A program made the position numbers and the translations under genes. Below are positions 17,919 through 27,556 of a DNA stretch of 64,000 nt, in pieces. The notes under the pieces were generated by a model. The model saw nothing but the letters and a program-made list of their open reading frames with translations. It made no database searches and was not told the DNA's origin. Every line of letters starts with the position of its first letter. Positions within the stretch are counted from its first letter, which is position 1. Where the stretch lies: contig CANMGT010000006.1 of NCBI GenBank assembly GCA_947497495.1, positions 124,001-188,000 on the forward strand. The letters run 5' to 3'. The DNA is from an uncultured Lentibacter sp. (GTDB taxonomy: Bacteria > Pseudomonadota > Alphaproteobacteria > Rhodobacterales > Rhodobacteraceae).

Positions 17919-19115
17919 TTAAAACGCGCCGCCCACGTCAAGCGCGTCAGCAAAGCCTTCCGCGTCAACGCCGACTTCACCAGCGCGCTGGCTAATTTCC
18001 GCAAGCGCGTCTTTGCCGTGCACCGTGTATGTGGTGACAAAATGGCTGATCAGCGGTTGGGTGATGAACACCAGCGTGAGCGCACCGATGAGTGCCAGCA
18101 AGACAAGGTAAAGCACCGCGACAATCACGCTGATGAAGGCCATGGCTCCGAAGTTTTGACTGTCCGCCAACGAAGACACAACGCCCGTGATCGCAAGCCC
18201 ACCGACCATGAGAATAGCGAAGGTGATCGCGCCGATGATGAGGCCTCCGATGACAACCAGTTTCAGCACTTCGCCAGTACGCGGCTCGGCGGTAAAGCTG
18301 ATGTGCTCGCCCAACGTGCGGTTGGCGGCGAAATAGCGCATCGCATGCACACGATAGTAAAGCCCGCCGACCATCAGCCAGATATAGCCTACAAATACGC
18401 CGGCAATCATCACGCCCTCGATTTGAAGCGCGCCGCCAATGCCCGCGATAACAACCAGAATGATCGCACCGATAAAGATGTGTTTCATCGCGCCATAGAG
18501 CGCCGTCCACTTGCCGTGCTGCTCAAACTGCGCGTCGCCATACCAGCTGCGGTCCATCATATATTTCTCGAGCTTGAAGTTGGCGAGCGGCGCCATAAGG
18601 CCAAGGCTGACGATCATCAAAATCGTGTAACCCGAGGCACGCAGCGCATAGCCCCATGCGCCCTGCTCCATACCAAAACGCACCCCGCGCCAGCGTGTGC
18701 GGGCCATTTTGTAACGGCGTGCGCGATACACAGCGTAGAAAACCAGCGGCAAAATCGCCAGCAAGTTGATATAGAGGACAGACACCATCATCACCATTTC
18801 GGCGGGTGTTGTCGGCTCGGCCACAAAAGAAAGTCCGAAGAAAAACAGCACCATCTGAATGATGCCGAGATAGATTGCCAGCACCACGATCGCGACCAGA
18901 AAACCAAGGAACTTCTCGAGCCCCGTGCCGGTGTATTCAAAGGCATCCCCGTCGCCGGAAACCGACGACCAGATATACTTGCGGATGCGGGTTTTGGCCC
19001 AGAAGCGGTAGATGCCAAGGGTGATGATCGTCAGCATGGTGGTGACGATGGCGAGATGAAACAGCTCGCCGCGCGTGCCACGATACTGGCCTTGAATGTC
19101 GTTGCTTGTGCTCAT
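17919..19115 (-). CDS. DUF898 (YjgN-family) polytopic membrane protein
   Basis: This 398-aa protein has about ten hydrophobic helices. The opening GTRGELFHLAIVTTMLTIIT and TLGIYRFWAKTRIRKYIWSS are the DUF898/YjgN signature. The paired repeats LGLMAPLANFKLEKYMMDRS and YRVHAMRYFAANRT suggest an internal duplication, as in the family. Function is unknown; E. coli YjgN is an inner-membrane protein. AGGGG precedes ATG 19115. It is the first gene of a two-gene unit with the M48 protease, and the upstream spacer (19116-19210) is A+T-rich, fitting a promoter. Confidence 0.88.
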   Translation of the reverse strand: MSTSNDIQGQYRGTRGELFHLAIVTTMLTIITLGIYRFWAKTRIRKYIWSSVSGDGDAFEYTGTGLEKFLGFLVAIVVLAIYLGIIQMVLFFFGLSFVAEPTTPAEMVMMVSVLYINLLAILPLVFYAVYRARRYKMARTRWRGVRFGMEQGAWGYALRASGYTILMIVSLGLMAPLANFKLEKYMMDRSWYGDAQFEQHGKWTALYGAMKHIFIGAIILVVIAGIGGALQIEGVMIAGVFVGYIWLMVGGLYYRVHAMRYFAANRTLGEHISFTAEPRTGEVLKLVVIGGLIIGAITFAILMVGGLAITGVVSSLADSQNFGAMAFISVIVAVLYLVLLALIGALTLVFITQPLISHFVTTYTVHGKDALAEISQRAGEVGVDAEGFADALDVGGAF

Positions 19116-19210
19116 TTTGAATGCCCCTGTTCGCTAAAAATGGGTGTTTAAAAAAATGTTAGTTTAAATAGAAACCAAAAATCCACACAAAAGCTGCGGG
19201 CCGTCTGGGT

Positions 19211-21547
19211 TCAGTCAAATTTCATGTTGCGCGGGAAGCCGTAAGGCGGGCGTTTGCCCACGCCTGCGCGTTTGCCGAGCCAGTCGCTCAAGTCGGTTTC
19301 GGTGCGGGTTTTGCCGCCGCCCATGGCCCAGCTCAGACCCTCGTCCCACGTAAATGTCGTGAGGTCAGAGAGGCCGCCGTCAAGCTCGAGCGCGCCCTGT
19401 TTGCCACGCGCCATATTATACTTTTGCAGACGCACGCCTTTGCCGCGGCCAAGCTCGGGCAACTCGGACAGCGGGAAGACAAGGAACTTTCCGTTCTCGC
19501 TGACAATCGCCACGTGGTCGCCGCTCACAGGCTTACAAATCACCGCCACCGCATCTTTGACATTGAGCACCTGCTTGCCCGATTTCGTCTGCGCCATAAC
19601 CTCGCTTTCGGGCACAACAAAGCCGTTGCCCTCGCTGGACGCGACAATAAGTTTGCCGCCCGGTTTATGGATAAACAGCGAGACGATCTCGGCTTCATTC
19701 GGCAGATCAACCATCAGGCGCACAGGCTCGCCCATACCGCGCCCACCGGGCAGGTTGACGGCACCCAGAGTGTAGAAGCGCCCGTTGCTGCCCATCAGCA
19801 CGATCTTGTCTGTCGTCTCGGCGTGGAAGACAAAGCGGCTCTCGTCACCGTCTTTGAACTTGAGCTCGCGCGTAAGATCAATATGGCCCGACATCGCCCT
19901 GATCCAACCCATCTTGGAGCAGACAACCGTGATCGGCTCTTTGTCGATCATCGCCTCGATCGGCACGTCTTCAACTTCGCCTGCCTCGGCGAAAACCGTA
20001 CGGCGCGCGCCGCCCTCAAAGTCTTTGCCGAAGGTTTTCTTCGCGACTTTGAGTTGATCGGCTATCGAGCTCCACTGCAAATCTTCGCTTTCCAGCAGGT
20101 CTTCAAGCCCGGCGCGCTCTTCCATCAGCTTGTCGCGCTCGGCCACAAGCTCCATCTCTTCGAGCTTGCGCAGGCTGCGCAGCCGCATGTTCAAAATAGC
20201 GTCAGCCTGCGCTTCTGTCAGCCCGTCGTCGCCACCCGCTTTGGGCGAAACATAGTCGCGTTCGTCAACGGCGCGCACAAATGTCTGGCCCCAGTCTTCG
20301 CGCATAAGCGCTGCCTTTGGCTCTTCGTCATAGCGGATAATGTCGATCACGCGGTCAAGGTTGAGGAAGGCGATGATAAAGCCTTCGAGCACCTCAAGGC
20401 GCGCGTCGATCTTCTCCATCCGGTGCTGTGAGCGGCGGATCAGAACTTCGCGGCGGAAATCAAGGAAGGCGCGCAGCACTTCCTTCATCGAGCAAACCTT
20501 CGGCGTCACACCGTCGATGAGCACGTTCATGTTGAGGCTGAAGCGCGTCTCCAAGTCAGAGCTGCGAAACATCATGTTCATCAAAACGTCAGGGTCAACG
20601 TTCTTTGACTTCGGCTCAAGCACGAGGCGGATATCGTCAGCAGATTCGTCGCGCACATCTCCCAGAATAGGCATTTTCTTGAGCTGGATAATCTCCGCGA
20701 TCTTCTCGATCAGCTTTGATTTCTGCACTTGGTAGGGGATTTCCGTGACAATGATCTGCCATTGGCCGCGGCCCAAATCCTCGATGTGCCACTTGGCGCG
20801 CAGGCGGAAACTGCCGCGCCCTGTCCGGTAGGCCTGCGCGATGTTTTCGGGCGGCTCCACAATCGTGCCGCCTGTCGGAAAATCAGGGCCGGGCACGAAG
20901 TTGAGCAGCGTGTCGTCGCGTGCATCGGGCGTCTTGATCAGGTGCAGGCAGGCGTCGACCAGCTCGGCAATATTGTGTGGCGGAATGTTTGTTGCCATGC
21001 CGACAGCAATGCCTGTCGAGCCGTTGGCGAGCAGATGTGGGAACGTCGCGGGCAGCACGGCAGGCTCGTCAAGGCGGCCATCGTAGTTGGGCCGAAAATC
21101 AACAGCGTTCTCGGAGAGGCCTTCCAGCATACTCTCGGCGACAATTGTCATCCGCGCTTCTGTATAGCGGCTCGCAGCCGGGTTATCGCCGTCGATGTTG
21201 CCGAAGTTGCCTTGCCCGTCAACCAGTGGGTAGCGCACGTTGAAGTCTTGGGCGAGGCGCGCCATCGCGTCGTAAATCGCGGCGTCGCCATGCGGGTGAA
21301 AGTCGCCCATCGTGTCGCCGGAAATCTTGGCCGACTTCAGAAAGCCGCCCGTCGCGTTCAGCTTGAGACGGCTCATCGCATAAAGGATACGGCGGTGAAC
21401 CGGCTTCAGCCCGTCCCGCGCGTCGGGCAAGGCGCGGTGCATGATCGTAGAGAGCGCATAGGTCAGATACCTGTCACCAATCGCGCGGCGCAGGGGCTCG
21501 GAAACTTCCGTGCCTGAAGTGTCGTCATCATCTATCAAATCACTCAT
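19211..21547 (-). CDS. parC: DNA topoisomerase IV subunit A
   Basis: ParC (778 aa) cleaves and rejoins DNA during decatenation with ParE. The breakage-reunion domain starts at [20 protein letters not shown]. The active-site Tyr is Tyr128 ([10 protein letters not shown]), and the FGNIDGD segment precedes it. The C-terminal part, with [14 protein letters not shown] and [11 protein letters not shown] blades, is shorter than in GyrA and lacks the GyrA box, supporting ParC. In the quinolone-determining loop ([11 protein letters not shown]) the position that is Ser80 in E. coli is Ala89, while the acidic residue is Asp93. It is monocistronic, with a weak SD before ATG 21547. Confidence 0.95.
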   Translation of the reverse strand: MSDLIDDDDTSGTEVSEPLRRAIGDRYLTYALSTIMHRALPDARDGLKPVHRRILYAMSRLKLNATGGFLKSAKISGDTMGDFHPHGDAAIYDAMARLAQDFNVRYPLVDGQGNFGNIDGDNPAASRYTEARMTIVAESMLEGLSENAVDFRPNYDGRLDEPAVLPATFPHLLANGSTGIAVGMATNIPPHNIAELVDACLHLIKTPDARDDTLLNFVPGPDFPTGGTIVEPPENIAQAYRTGRGSFRLRAKWHIEDLGRGQWQIIVTEIPYQVQKSKLIEKIAEIIQLKKMPILGDVRDESADDIRLVLEPKSKNVDPDVLMNMMFRSSDLETRFSLNMNVLIDGVTPKVCSMKEVLRAFLDFRREVLIRRSQHRMEKIDARLEVLEGFIIAFLNLDRVIDIIRYDEEPKAALMREDWGQTFVRAVDERDYVSPKAGGDDGLTEAQADAILNMRLRSLRKLEEMELVAERDKLMEERAGLEDLLESEDLQWSSIADQLKVAKKTFGKDFEGGARRTVFAEAGEVEDVPIEAMIDKEPITVVCSKMGWIRAMSGHIDLTRELKFKDGDESRFVFHAETTDKIVLMGSNGRFYTLGAVNLPGGRGMGEPVRLMVDLPNEAEIVSLFIHKPGGKLIVASSEGNGFVVPESEVMAQTKSGKQVLNVKDAVAVICKPVSGDHVAIVSENGKFLVFPLSELPELGRGKGVRLQKYNMARGKQGALELDGGLSDLTTFTWDEGLSWAMGGGKTRTETDLSDWLGKRAGVGKRPPYGFPRNMKFD

Positions 21548-21719
21548 GGCACTGTCTTAGAGGCTTTCTTTGAAAGTTTGAATCCCAAATTTGCGAGGCC
21601 CGCGTTGTATTTATGCAAGACGGGGAAACTGCTCGCAGATTTCTCCCTCTATGGGGGTGCGAATCGTGTATAAAGCTGACAGTGGGTGAACACATTTTAC
21701 GCTTAGGGGGTTTTGCGCA

Positions 21720-22259
21720 ATGTGGCGTTTTATAGTTATTACATTTGGATTTTTGGGGTTTTCGTTTTACGAACTCAGCGGCGGAAGCGACTATGCGCCT
21801 GCCGATGGCTCGCGCCAAGCGCTCGCCCTTGAACGTAACGCAACAAAGGCCCAGCGCGCCTATGCCGAAGCTCAGTCAAAGCCGCAAGCCCCCGCACCAA
21901 CACCCGTTATAACAGCCGCCGCACAGCCGCCTGAAGCAACGCTCGTTCTTGCTTCAGCAAGCGCCGTGATTGCGCAGAAACCGGCACAGGCAAAGGCTGA
22001 AACGCCGGTTGTTGACCTTGCCAAAGCGACGGCCCTGACAACAGAAGCCGAGCCTAAAAAAGACATTCGCGAAGTCACGGGCAGCCGCGTGAACCTGCGC
22101 CGAGGGCCAGGAACCGACTATTCAGCCGTGGGCAAACTGCGCCAGGGCGATCAGGTTCTGGTGCTGCGCGACAGTGGCGACGGCTGGATCAAACTGCGCG
22201 TCGTCGAGACAGGCCGCATCGGCTATATGGCCGACTTCCTGCTCACCGCTTCAAACTAA
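21720..22259 (+). CDS. SH3-domain protein with membrane anchor
   Basis: This 179-aa protein has an N-terminal hydrophobic segment (MWRFIVITFGFLGFSFYELS), probably an anchor. A low-complexity Ala/Pro/Gln linker follows (about 35-115), then a C-terminal bacterial SH3 domain (SH3_3 type, about 118-177: VTGSRVNLRRGPGTDYSAVG, then GDQVLVLRDSGDGWIKLRV). Such domains usually bind peptidoglycan or act as targeting modules in the periplasm. AGGGGG lies 9 nt before the ATG. It is divergent from parC with a 172-bp spacer. The SDR gene starts 17 nt after its stop, so the two may be co-transcribed. Confidence 0.85.
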   Translation: MWRFIVITFGFLGFSFYELSGGSDYAPADGSRQALALERNATKAQRAYAEAQSKPQAPAPTPVITAAAQPPEATLVLASASAVIAQKPAQAKAETPVVDLAKATALTTEAEPKKDIREVTGSRVNLRRGPGTDYSAVGKLRQGDQVLVLRDSGDGWIKLRVVETGRIGYMADFLLTASN

Positions 22260-22275
22260 AGCCCACAGCCCGTAG

Positions 22276-23106
22276 GTGAGCAAATCCATCCTGATAACCG
22301 GCTGCTCATCGGGGCTTGGCTACGACGCCGCCCACGGGCTTGCCGCACGCGGATGGCGTGTCTTCGCGACCTGCCGCAAGGAGGCCGACTGCGCGCGCCT
22401 GCGCTCTGAAGGGCTTGAAAGCTTTGTGCTGGATTACGCCTCAACCGCAAGCATCGACACCGCTCTCGCGCAGGTTTTGCAGGCCACGGGCGGCACGCTG
22501 GATGCGCTCTACAACAACGGCGCCTTCGCAATGCCCGGCGCCGTGGAAGACCTGCCCCGTGACGGTTTGCGCGAGATTTACGAGACCAACCTGTTTGGCG
22601 TTCACGAGCTTACCTGTCGCGTTATCCCTGTCATGCGTGCGCAGGGGTATGGGCGGATCATCAACTGCTCTTCCGTGCTGGGCCTTGTGCCGATGCGCTG
22701 GCGCGGCGCTTACAGCTCGACCAAATTTGCGCTTGAAGGCCTCACCGACACGCTGCGCATCGAGATGCGCGACACCCCGCTGTATATCATCTCGCTTGAG
22801 CCCGGCCCGATCACCTCGAAAATCCGCGTAAACTCGATCCCGCCATTCGAGAAACATGTGAACTGGCAGGCCTCGCCGCGCCGTGCGCAGTATGAAACCT
22901 CGCTCTTGAAGCGACTTTATGAAGGCAGAGAAGAGCTTGATCCGTTCGAGTTGCCCGCCTCGGCTGTCACCAAAAAGCTGATCCACGCGCTGGAAAGCCC
23001 CCGCCCGAAGCCGCGCTACTATGTGACAACGGCAACCTACCTGATGGGGTTTGCACGGCGAATCCTGCCCACGCGGATGCTTGACTGGATCATCGCCAAA
23101 AGCTAG
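22276..23106 (+). CDS. Short-chain dehydrogenase/reductase family oxidoreductase
   Basis: This 276-aa SDR has the NAD(P) motif TGCSSGLG (about residues 8-15), the NNGAFAMPG block in place of the usual NNAG, catalytic Ser in NCSSVLG, and YSSTK with catalytic Tyr and Lys. The sequence EPGPITSKI matches SDRs annotated as retinol/steroid-dehydrogenase-like. Arg at the end of the second strand (ATCRKEADC) suggests NADPH preference. The only start fitting the family N-terminus is GTG 22276, without a clear SD, which may mean coupling to the upstream gene. Substrate cannot be assigned. Confidence 0.88.
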   Translation: MSKSILITGCSSGLGYDAAHGLAARGWRVFATCRKEADCARLRSEGLESFVLDYASTASIDTALAQVLQATGGTLDALYNNGAFAMPGAVEDLPRDGLREIYETNLFGVHELTCRVIPVMRAQGYGRIINCSSVLGLVPMRWRGAYSSTKFALEGLTDTLRIEMRDTPLYIISLEPGPITSKIRVNSIPPFEKHVNWQASPRRAQYETSLLKRLYEGREELDPFELPASAVTKKLIHALESPRPKPRYYVTTATYLMGFARRILPTRMLDWIIAKS

Positions 23107-23112
23107 CGCGTG

Positions 23113-24018
23113 CTACCGCCTGAGCCGCCTCTCGCGCCAGACAATGAACAAGCCGCCAAGGGCGATCAGGATTGCACCCGGGAAGAGATCAGACCAAGGC
23201 GCTTCACCAAACGCAAGCCAGCCCAGCCCAAAAGCAAGCGGAATGCCGAAGTAGCTGAACGGTGCCAAGTTGCTCTGCTCGGTCATGCGATAGGCGACCA
23301 CGTAGAGCAGCACAGCCGTGCCGCCAAAGCCGCCCATCAGGGTGATCCACGCCAAGTCTTCCCAGCTTTGCAGCGGGTTGAAATTGCCCAGAAACAGCGC
23401 CAACACAAGCGAGCCAAGCAAGGCCCCCGCCGCCGAGTAAACATTGACAAGCGGTGTCACCACATCACGGTCAAACAGCCGCGCGGTGATCGCCGTAAGG
23501 GCATAAAGCGCAGCCGCCCCCAGCGGAACAATGGCCGCCCATCCAAACATCTCGCGGCTCGGCCCGACAACCATAAGCACGCCGACAAAGCCGATGATCA
23601 CCGCCAGCCAGCGCATCGGGCCAACCCTCTCGCCCAAAAGCGGCCAGGCGAGCGCTGTTGCAAAGATCGCCGAGGCATATGACAGCGTCGAAGCCGTCGC
23701 GAACGGCATAAACGTGAGCGAGAAGTAAAACATCAGCTGCGCGCAGGCCACGAGCAAGCCACGTCCGAAGCCCAGTTTCCACTGCCTGATTGTCCAGCGC
23801 CGCCCCGTTGCGGCCCATTTCTTGGACAGGTAAAGCGCTGCCAGACTCGGGATCAGCCCGAAGACATTGCGATAGGCAGACAACTCGGCGGCAGTGTAGC
23901 GCACCGAAAGGTGTTTGATGACCAGCCCCATCAAGTCAAAGAACAGCAGCGCCGTCAAAAACAGCGCGACCGCCAAAACAGTGTTGTCGCTCTCACGAGC
24001 CGTATTCTGCTCATTCAT
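23113..24018 (-). CDS. EamA/DMT family transporter
   Basis: This 301-aa membrane protein has ten predicted helices in two EamA repeats (about 15-145 and 160-290). Signatures are LSVRYTAAELSAYRNVFGLI early and PLAFGLGWLAFGE late, where the second repeat carries the usual Pro-Gly-rich segment; the C-terminus is Arg-rich (WRERRLRR). ATG 24018 is the best start; an upstream ATG would add 20 residues unlike the family. The family exports metabolites such as amino acids or nucleosides and the substrate is unknown. It converges on the SDR gene with a 6-nt gap. Confidence 0.88.
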   Translation of the reverse strand: MNEQNTARESDNTVLAVALFLTALLFFDLMGLVIKHLSVRYTAAELSAYRNVFGLIPSLAALYLSKKWAATGRRWTIRQWKLGFGRGLLVACAQLMFYFSLTFMPFATASTLSYASAIFATALAWPLLGERVGPMRWLAVIIGFVGVLMVVGPSREMFGWAAIVPLGAAALYALTAITARLFDRDVVTPLVNVYSAAGALLGSLVLALFLGNFNPLQSWEDLAWITLMGGFGGTAVLLYVVAYRMTEQSNLAPFSYFGIPLAFGLGWLAFGEAPWSDLFPGAILIALGGLFIVWRERRLRR

Positions 24019-24120
24019 CCCTTTGCCGATAGCGGCAATCTGCCCCGCGCGCCAGTTTTGCATTCGCATTTGGCGCAAAAGCCCTTACATGGGGACAAAG
24101 CCCAACCGATGGAGCCCACC

Positions 24121-24324
24121 ATGGCCAATGATCCATTCTTCATTCTCATCATGCTGTCCTGCGCGGCTGTCCTGATCATTCTGATGATCGGCGTCGGCGG
24201 CTTTGCCAAGGGCGGCGACTTTAACCGCAAATACGCAAACAAAGTCATGCGCTGGCGCATCGGCGCGCAATTTGTGGCTGTGTGCCTGATCGTTCTGTTC
24301 ACTTGGTTGCGCTCCAAAAGCTAA
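24121..24324 (+). CDS. HIG1-like twin transmembrane protein
   Basis: This 67-aa protein has two helices, IILMLSC-type at residues 5-25 and a second at about 45-62. They are joined by GGFAKGGDFNRKYANKVMRW, the HIG1 (hypoxia-induced) loop with its conserved R/K-rich MRWR. Family members associate with respiratory complexes in bacteria and mitochondria. ATG 24121 gives the normal start; an in-frame ATG three codons earlier is less likely. It ends 18 nt before the adenosyltransferase gene, so they are probably one transcript. Confidence 0.85.
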   Translation: MANDPFFILIMLSCAAVLIILMIGVGGFAKGGDFNRKYANKVMRWRIGAQFVAVCLIVLFTWLRSKS

Positions 24325-24342
24325 CGCAGGAAGGCAAAAAAA

Positions 24343-24915
24343 ATGGTTGTTCTCAACAAGATCTACACCCGCACGGGCGACAAGGGCGAAACGGCTCTGG
24401 GCAATGGCGCGCGCGTTGCCAAACACTCGGCCCGCGTTGCCAGCTATGGCACATCTGACGAGTTGAACTCGTTTATCGGCGTGGCACGTCTGGCGGCCAC
24501 TGGCGAAACAGACGAAGCCCTGTCGCGCATCCAGAATGATCTGTTTGATCTGGGCGCCGACATGTGCCGCCCCGAGCCCTCTAAAGACAGCGAAGCGGAG
24601 TATGAGCCACTGCGCATGATCGAAGCGCAGACCCTGCGACTTGAAAAAGAGATCGACGCGATGAACGCGCTGCTCACCCCGTTGCGCAGCTTCATCCTGC
24701 CCGGCGGCTCGGCTCTTTCGGCGCATCTGCACGTCTGCCGCACCGTCTCTCGCCGTGCCGAACGTATGGCAACCGAACTGGCGGAAACCGAAGAGATCAA
24801 CATGTGGGCCGTCAAATACCTCAACCGCTTGTCAGACTGGTTCTTTGTCGCGGCGCGAATTGCCAACGACAACGGCACAACCGATGTTCTGTGGGTTCCG
24901 GGGGCAAACCGCTAA
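24343..24915 (+). CDS. Cob(I)alamin adenosyltransferase (PduO/MMAB type)
   Basis: This 190-aa enzyme transfers adenosyl from ATP to cob(I)alamin. Motifs are KIYTRTGDKGETALGNG (ATP loop, residues 6-22), then SYGTSDELNSFIG, the SRRAERM region with the conserved Arg, and the C-terminal LNRLSDWFFVAARI, all diagnostic of the trimeric PduO/MMAB type. AGGAAGG lies upstream. It may supply adenosylcobalamin to ethylmalonyl-CoA and methylmalonyl-CoA mutases of the C2-assimilation pathway suggested by mcd (35978). The following 252 nt to etfB hold no gene; they contain the TTTTTCTTG/AAATACTC motif at about 24937 and a small CTGGGC/GCCCAG inverted repeat at 25128-25141. Confidence 0.95.
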   Translation: MVVLNKIYTRTGDKGETALGNGARVAKHSARVASYGTSDELNSFIGVARLAATGETDEALSRIQNDLFDLGADMCRPEPSKDSEAEYEPLRMIEAQTLRLEKEIDAMNALLTPLRSFILPGGSALSAHLHVCRTVSRRAERMATELAETEEINMWAVKYLNRLSDWFFVAARIANDNGTTDVLWVPGANR

Positions 24916-25167
24916 GAGAGCGCCTGACTTGCCGCTTTTTCTTGATACAAATACTCAAATCCGCCCATTGCCAAAAACGACTCGTCTTCGCCTATGCGTA
25001 ACATTCTGGCAATCATCACCCCTCAAAACGTCGTAACGCGGCGTCTGAGGGCCAAAACGTGACGATTTTTCGCTGTTACAGCCCTGCACGAGACGCTATC
25101 AAAACGCGTGAGTTATGAACGGGTGCGCTGGGCGTGCCCAGATGAAACCTAAGAGGAGTGAACGCCC

Positions 25168-25926
25168 ATGAAGGTGCTTGTGCCTGTCAAACGCGTAATC
25201 GACTACAACGTGAAAGTCCGTGTCAAAGCGGACGGTAGCGGTGTCGATCTTGCCAATGTAAAAATGTCGATGAACCCGTTCGATGAGATCGCAGTAGAAC
25301 AAGCGATCCGTCTCAAAGAAGCGGGTAAAGCCGACGAAGTTGTTGCTGTTTCTATCGGCGTGAAGCAGGCGCAGGAAACACTGCGCACCGCTCTCGCGAT
25401 GGGTGCTGACCGCGCGATTCTCGTTGTGGCTGCTGACGACGTGCACCAGGACATCGAGCCGCTCGCGGTTGCCAAGATCCTAGCGAAAGTCGTTGAGGAA
25501 GAGGCTCCTGGCATCGTTCTCGCCGGCAAACAAGCGATCGACAACGACATGAACGCGACAGGCCAGATGCTTTCGGCCCTACTGGGCTGGTCACAAGGCA
25601 CATTCGCGTCCGAGCTTGATATTGACGGCGATAAAGCCGTTGTGACACGCGAAGTTGACGGTGGTTTGCAAACAATCAACGTAAACATGCCAACCATCAT
25701 CACGGTTGATTTGCGCCTCAACGAGCCGCGCTATGCGTCCCTGCCAAACATCATGAAGGCCAAGAAAAAGCCGCTTGATGAGAAGACAGCCGCCGACTAC
25801 GGCGTTGACGTGACACCGCGCCTCGAAATCATCTCCACAACCGAGCCGGAAGCACGCAAAGCGGGCGAGATCGTTGGTTCTGTTGATGAACTGGTCGCGA
25901 AACTTAAAGAAGCGGGGGCTGTATAA
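25168..25926 (+). CDS. etfB: Electron transfer flavoprotein beta subunit
   Basis: EtfB (252 aa) is the AMP-binding subunit of ETF, which carries electrons from acyl-CoA and other dehydrogenases to ETF-quinone oxidoreductase. The start is [39 protein letters not shown] and [18 protein letters not shown] follow, and the recognition loop region ends [16 protein letters not shown] strong AAGAGGAG lies 8 nt before ATG. The stop overlaps the etfA start by one base (TAATG), so the subunits are coupled. Codon choice differs from its neighbours, with more frequent T/A third positions such as GTT and GGT, as in highly expressed genes. Confidence 0.98.
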   Translation: MKVLVPVKRVIDYNVKVRVKADGSGVDLANVKMSMNPFDEIAVEQAIRLKEAGKADEVVAVSIGVKQAQETLRTALAMGADRAILVVAADDVHQDIEPLAVAKILAKVVEEEAPGIVLAGKQAIDNDMNATGQMLSALLGWSQGTFASELDIDGDKAVVTREVDGGLQTINVNMPTIITVDLRLNEPRYASLPNIMKAKKKPLDEKTAADYGVDVTPRLEIISTTEPEARKAGEIVGSVDELVAKLKEAGAV

Positions 25927-26852
25927 TGTCTGTTCTACTCCTAGCCGAAGTCAACAATGGCGAACTTGCCATGGACGCAACTGCAAAGGCTGTGACCGCC
26001 GCCAAAACCCTTGGTGACGTGACAGTTCTCTGCGCCGGTGCCTCGGCCGCGGCCGCTGGTGACGCCGCTGCAAAGATCGACGGTGTGAGCAAAGTGCTCG
26101 TCGCTGAAGATGCTTCCCTTGGGCACCGCCTCGCGGAACCAACAGCCGCGCTGATCGTATCACTTGCTGGCGACTACGAGCACATCGTAGCCCCCGCGAC
26201 AACCGACGCAAAAAACGTGATGCCACGTGTGGCGGCGCTTCTTGATGTGATGGTTATCTCTGACGCCTCAGGCGTTGTTGACGGCAATACATTCGAGCGC
26301 CCGATCTATGCTGGCAACGCGATCCAGACCGTGAAGTCATCGGATGCCAAGAAAGTCATCACCTTCCGCACATCAACTTTTGATGCTGCCGGTGAAGGCG
26401 GTTCAGCCTCAGTAGAAACCATCGGTGCCGCGGCTGATCCAGCCCTCTCATCATGGGTTGAAGACAAGGTAGCCGCTTCCGACCGTCCAGAACTCACATC
26501 AGCTGGTGTGGTTGTTTCTGGTGGTCGCGGTGTTGGCTCGGAAGATGACTTCAAACTCATCGAAAGTCTCGCTGACAAGCTCGGTGCTGCCGTTGGTGCC
26601 TCACGCGCCGCTGTCGACTCGGGCTATGCGCCGAACGACTGGCAAGTTGGCCAAACAGGCAAAGTTGTTGCGCCTGATCTTTACATCGCCGTCGGCATCT
26701 CGGGCGCTATCCAGCACCTTGCCGGTATGAAAGACAGTAAGATCATCGTCGCAATCAACAAAGACGAAGAAGCGCCGATCTTCCAGGTGGCTGACTACGG
26801 CCTCGTGGCAGATCTCTTCACAGCCGTGCCCGAGCTTCTCGAAAAGCTCTAA
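25926..26852 (+). CDS. etfA: Electron transfer flavoprotein alpha subunit
   Basis: EtfA (308 aa) holds the FAD. The N-terminal domain starts [20 protein letters not shown]. The C-terminal FAD domain begins with [20 protein letters not shown] and ends [20 protein letters not shown] then [19 protein letters not shown], the standard FAD-binding signature. The TAATG overlap with etfB guarantees coupled translation. Partners in this window that reduce ETF in the family sense include methylsuccinyl-CoA dehydrogenase (35978) and possibly the DMGDH-like flavoprotein (61276). It ends at a strong terminator. Confidence 0.98.
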   Translation: MSVLLLAEVNNGELAMDATAKAVTAAKTLGDVTVLCAGASAAAAGDAAAKIDGVSKVLVAEDASLGHRLAEPTAALIVSLAGDYEHIVAPATTDAKNVMPRVAALLDVMVISDASGVVDGNTFERPIYAGNAIQTVKSSDAKKVITFRTSTFDAAGEGGSASVETIGAAADPALSSWVEDKVAASDRPELTSAGVVVSGGRGVGSEDDFKLIESLADKLGAAVGASRAAVDSGYAPNDWQVGQTGKVVAPDLYIAVGISGAIQHLAGMKDSKIIVAINKDEEAPIFQVADYGLVADLFTAVPELLEKL

Positions 26853-26875
26853 GCGGCTGACGCCACGACAAAACA

Positions 26876-26905
26876 AAGGCCCGCCAGTTTGGCGGGCCTT
26901 TTCGT
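26876..26905 (+). terminator. Terminator after etfBA
   Basis: Ten-bp stem AAGGCCCGCC (26876-26885) / GGCGGGCCTT (26891-26900) with loop AGTTT, followed by TTCGTTT. A typical strong rho-independent terminator 23 nt after the etfA stop. Confidence 0.92.
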
Positions 26906-27015
26906 TTGCAGTTACATTTTTCTCACAGCATCCCTACGCCTAATAGCGAACAAATAGTCGCCCCATTTTTTCGCTAAGTTGGGCGCATCGCAAACAACAA
27001 CAGTCGCCGAACCCT

Positions 27016-27534
27016 ATGAACAGCACGCCCGAAATTGACCGTATATCGAAAACCATGCCCCTAGAGAGCCTTGCCATGCTTCGCGGGCTAGCGCTCTTGC
27101 GGCTGTGCGTCGTGCTCGCCGCTAGCGCGTTGCTGTTGAGAGGCGCACCGCTTTCGCCGCTGACCTCAAGCATCCTTGTCGTCTGCGCGCTCTGGGTAGG
27201 AACTGGGAAGTATACCGACAGCCTCGAACCACTTTGGCGTGTGCTCAGCCCGCTATGGAAGCTTGCATTGCTGGTTGCGGCCTGCCTGCTGGGGATCGCC
27301 ATCGTGCTGACGCAAAGCGCCCCCCTCTGGGAGACTACATTGCGGTTGTTTGTTATCGCGATTATGGCGGCTATAACTTGGGGCCTGCTGCACATTGTGA
27401 AAGACCCGCTGCGTTCGGCACGCTACCGCCAGCTTGAACGCTACGTGCGTGCGCAGCCCCGCCACAAGCATAAGTCCCTGCGCGACAATCTCCGCAAGAA
27501 CTTTGACACTCTCGTCGCTGAAGGCTTCTATTAG
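27016..27534 (+). CDS. Membrane protein of unknown function
   Basis: This 172-aa protein has about four hydrophobic segments (near residues 24-42, 50-62, 79-98 and 108-127). A basic cytoplasmic tail follows (RYRQLERYVRAQPRHKHKSL). I recognise no family. The start ATG 27016 has no strong SD. Support for it being real is the complete frame with membrane-protein composition and the lack of any better gene in the 700 nt between the etfA terminator and the acyltransferase. It converges on the acyltransferase gene with a 22-nt gap. Confidence 0.6.
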   Translation: MNSTPEIDRISKTMPLESLAMLRGLALLRLCVVLAASALLLRGAPLSPLTSSILVVCALWVGTGKYTDSLEPLWRVLSPLWKLALLVAACLLGIAIVLTQSAPLWETTLRLFVIAIMAAITWGLLHIVKDPLRSARYRQLERYVRAQPRHKHKSLRDNLRKNFDTLVAEGFY

Positions 27535-27556
27535 AAGAGATCGGTTGCTAAAAGGC

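Noticed and set aside
17793..19151. 452-codon plus-strand frame
   Set aside because: Antisense to the DUF898 and M48 genes, His/Arg/Gln-rich without domain signs. DUF898 on the other strand is clear.
25128..25141. CTGGGCGTGCCCAG repeat upstream of etfB as operator
   Set aside because: Short and single; kept only as a note because GC-rich palindromes of this size are common by chance.
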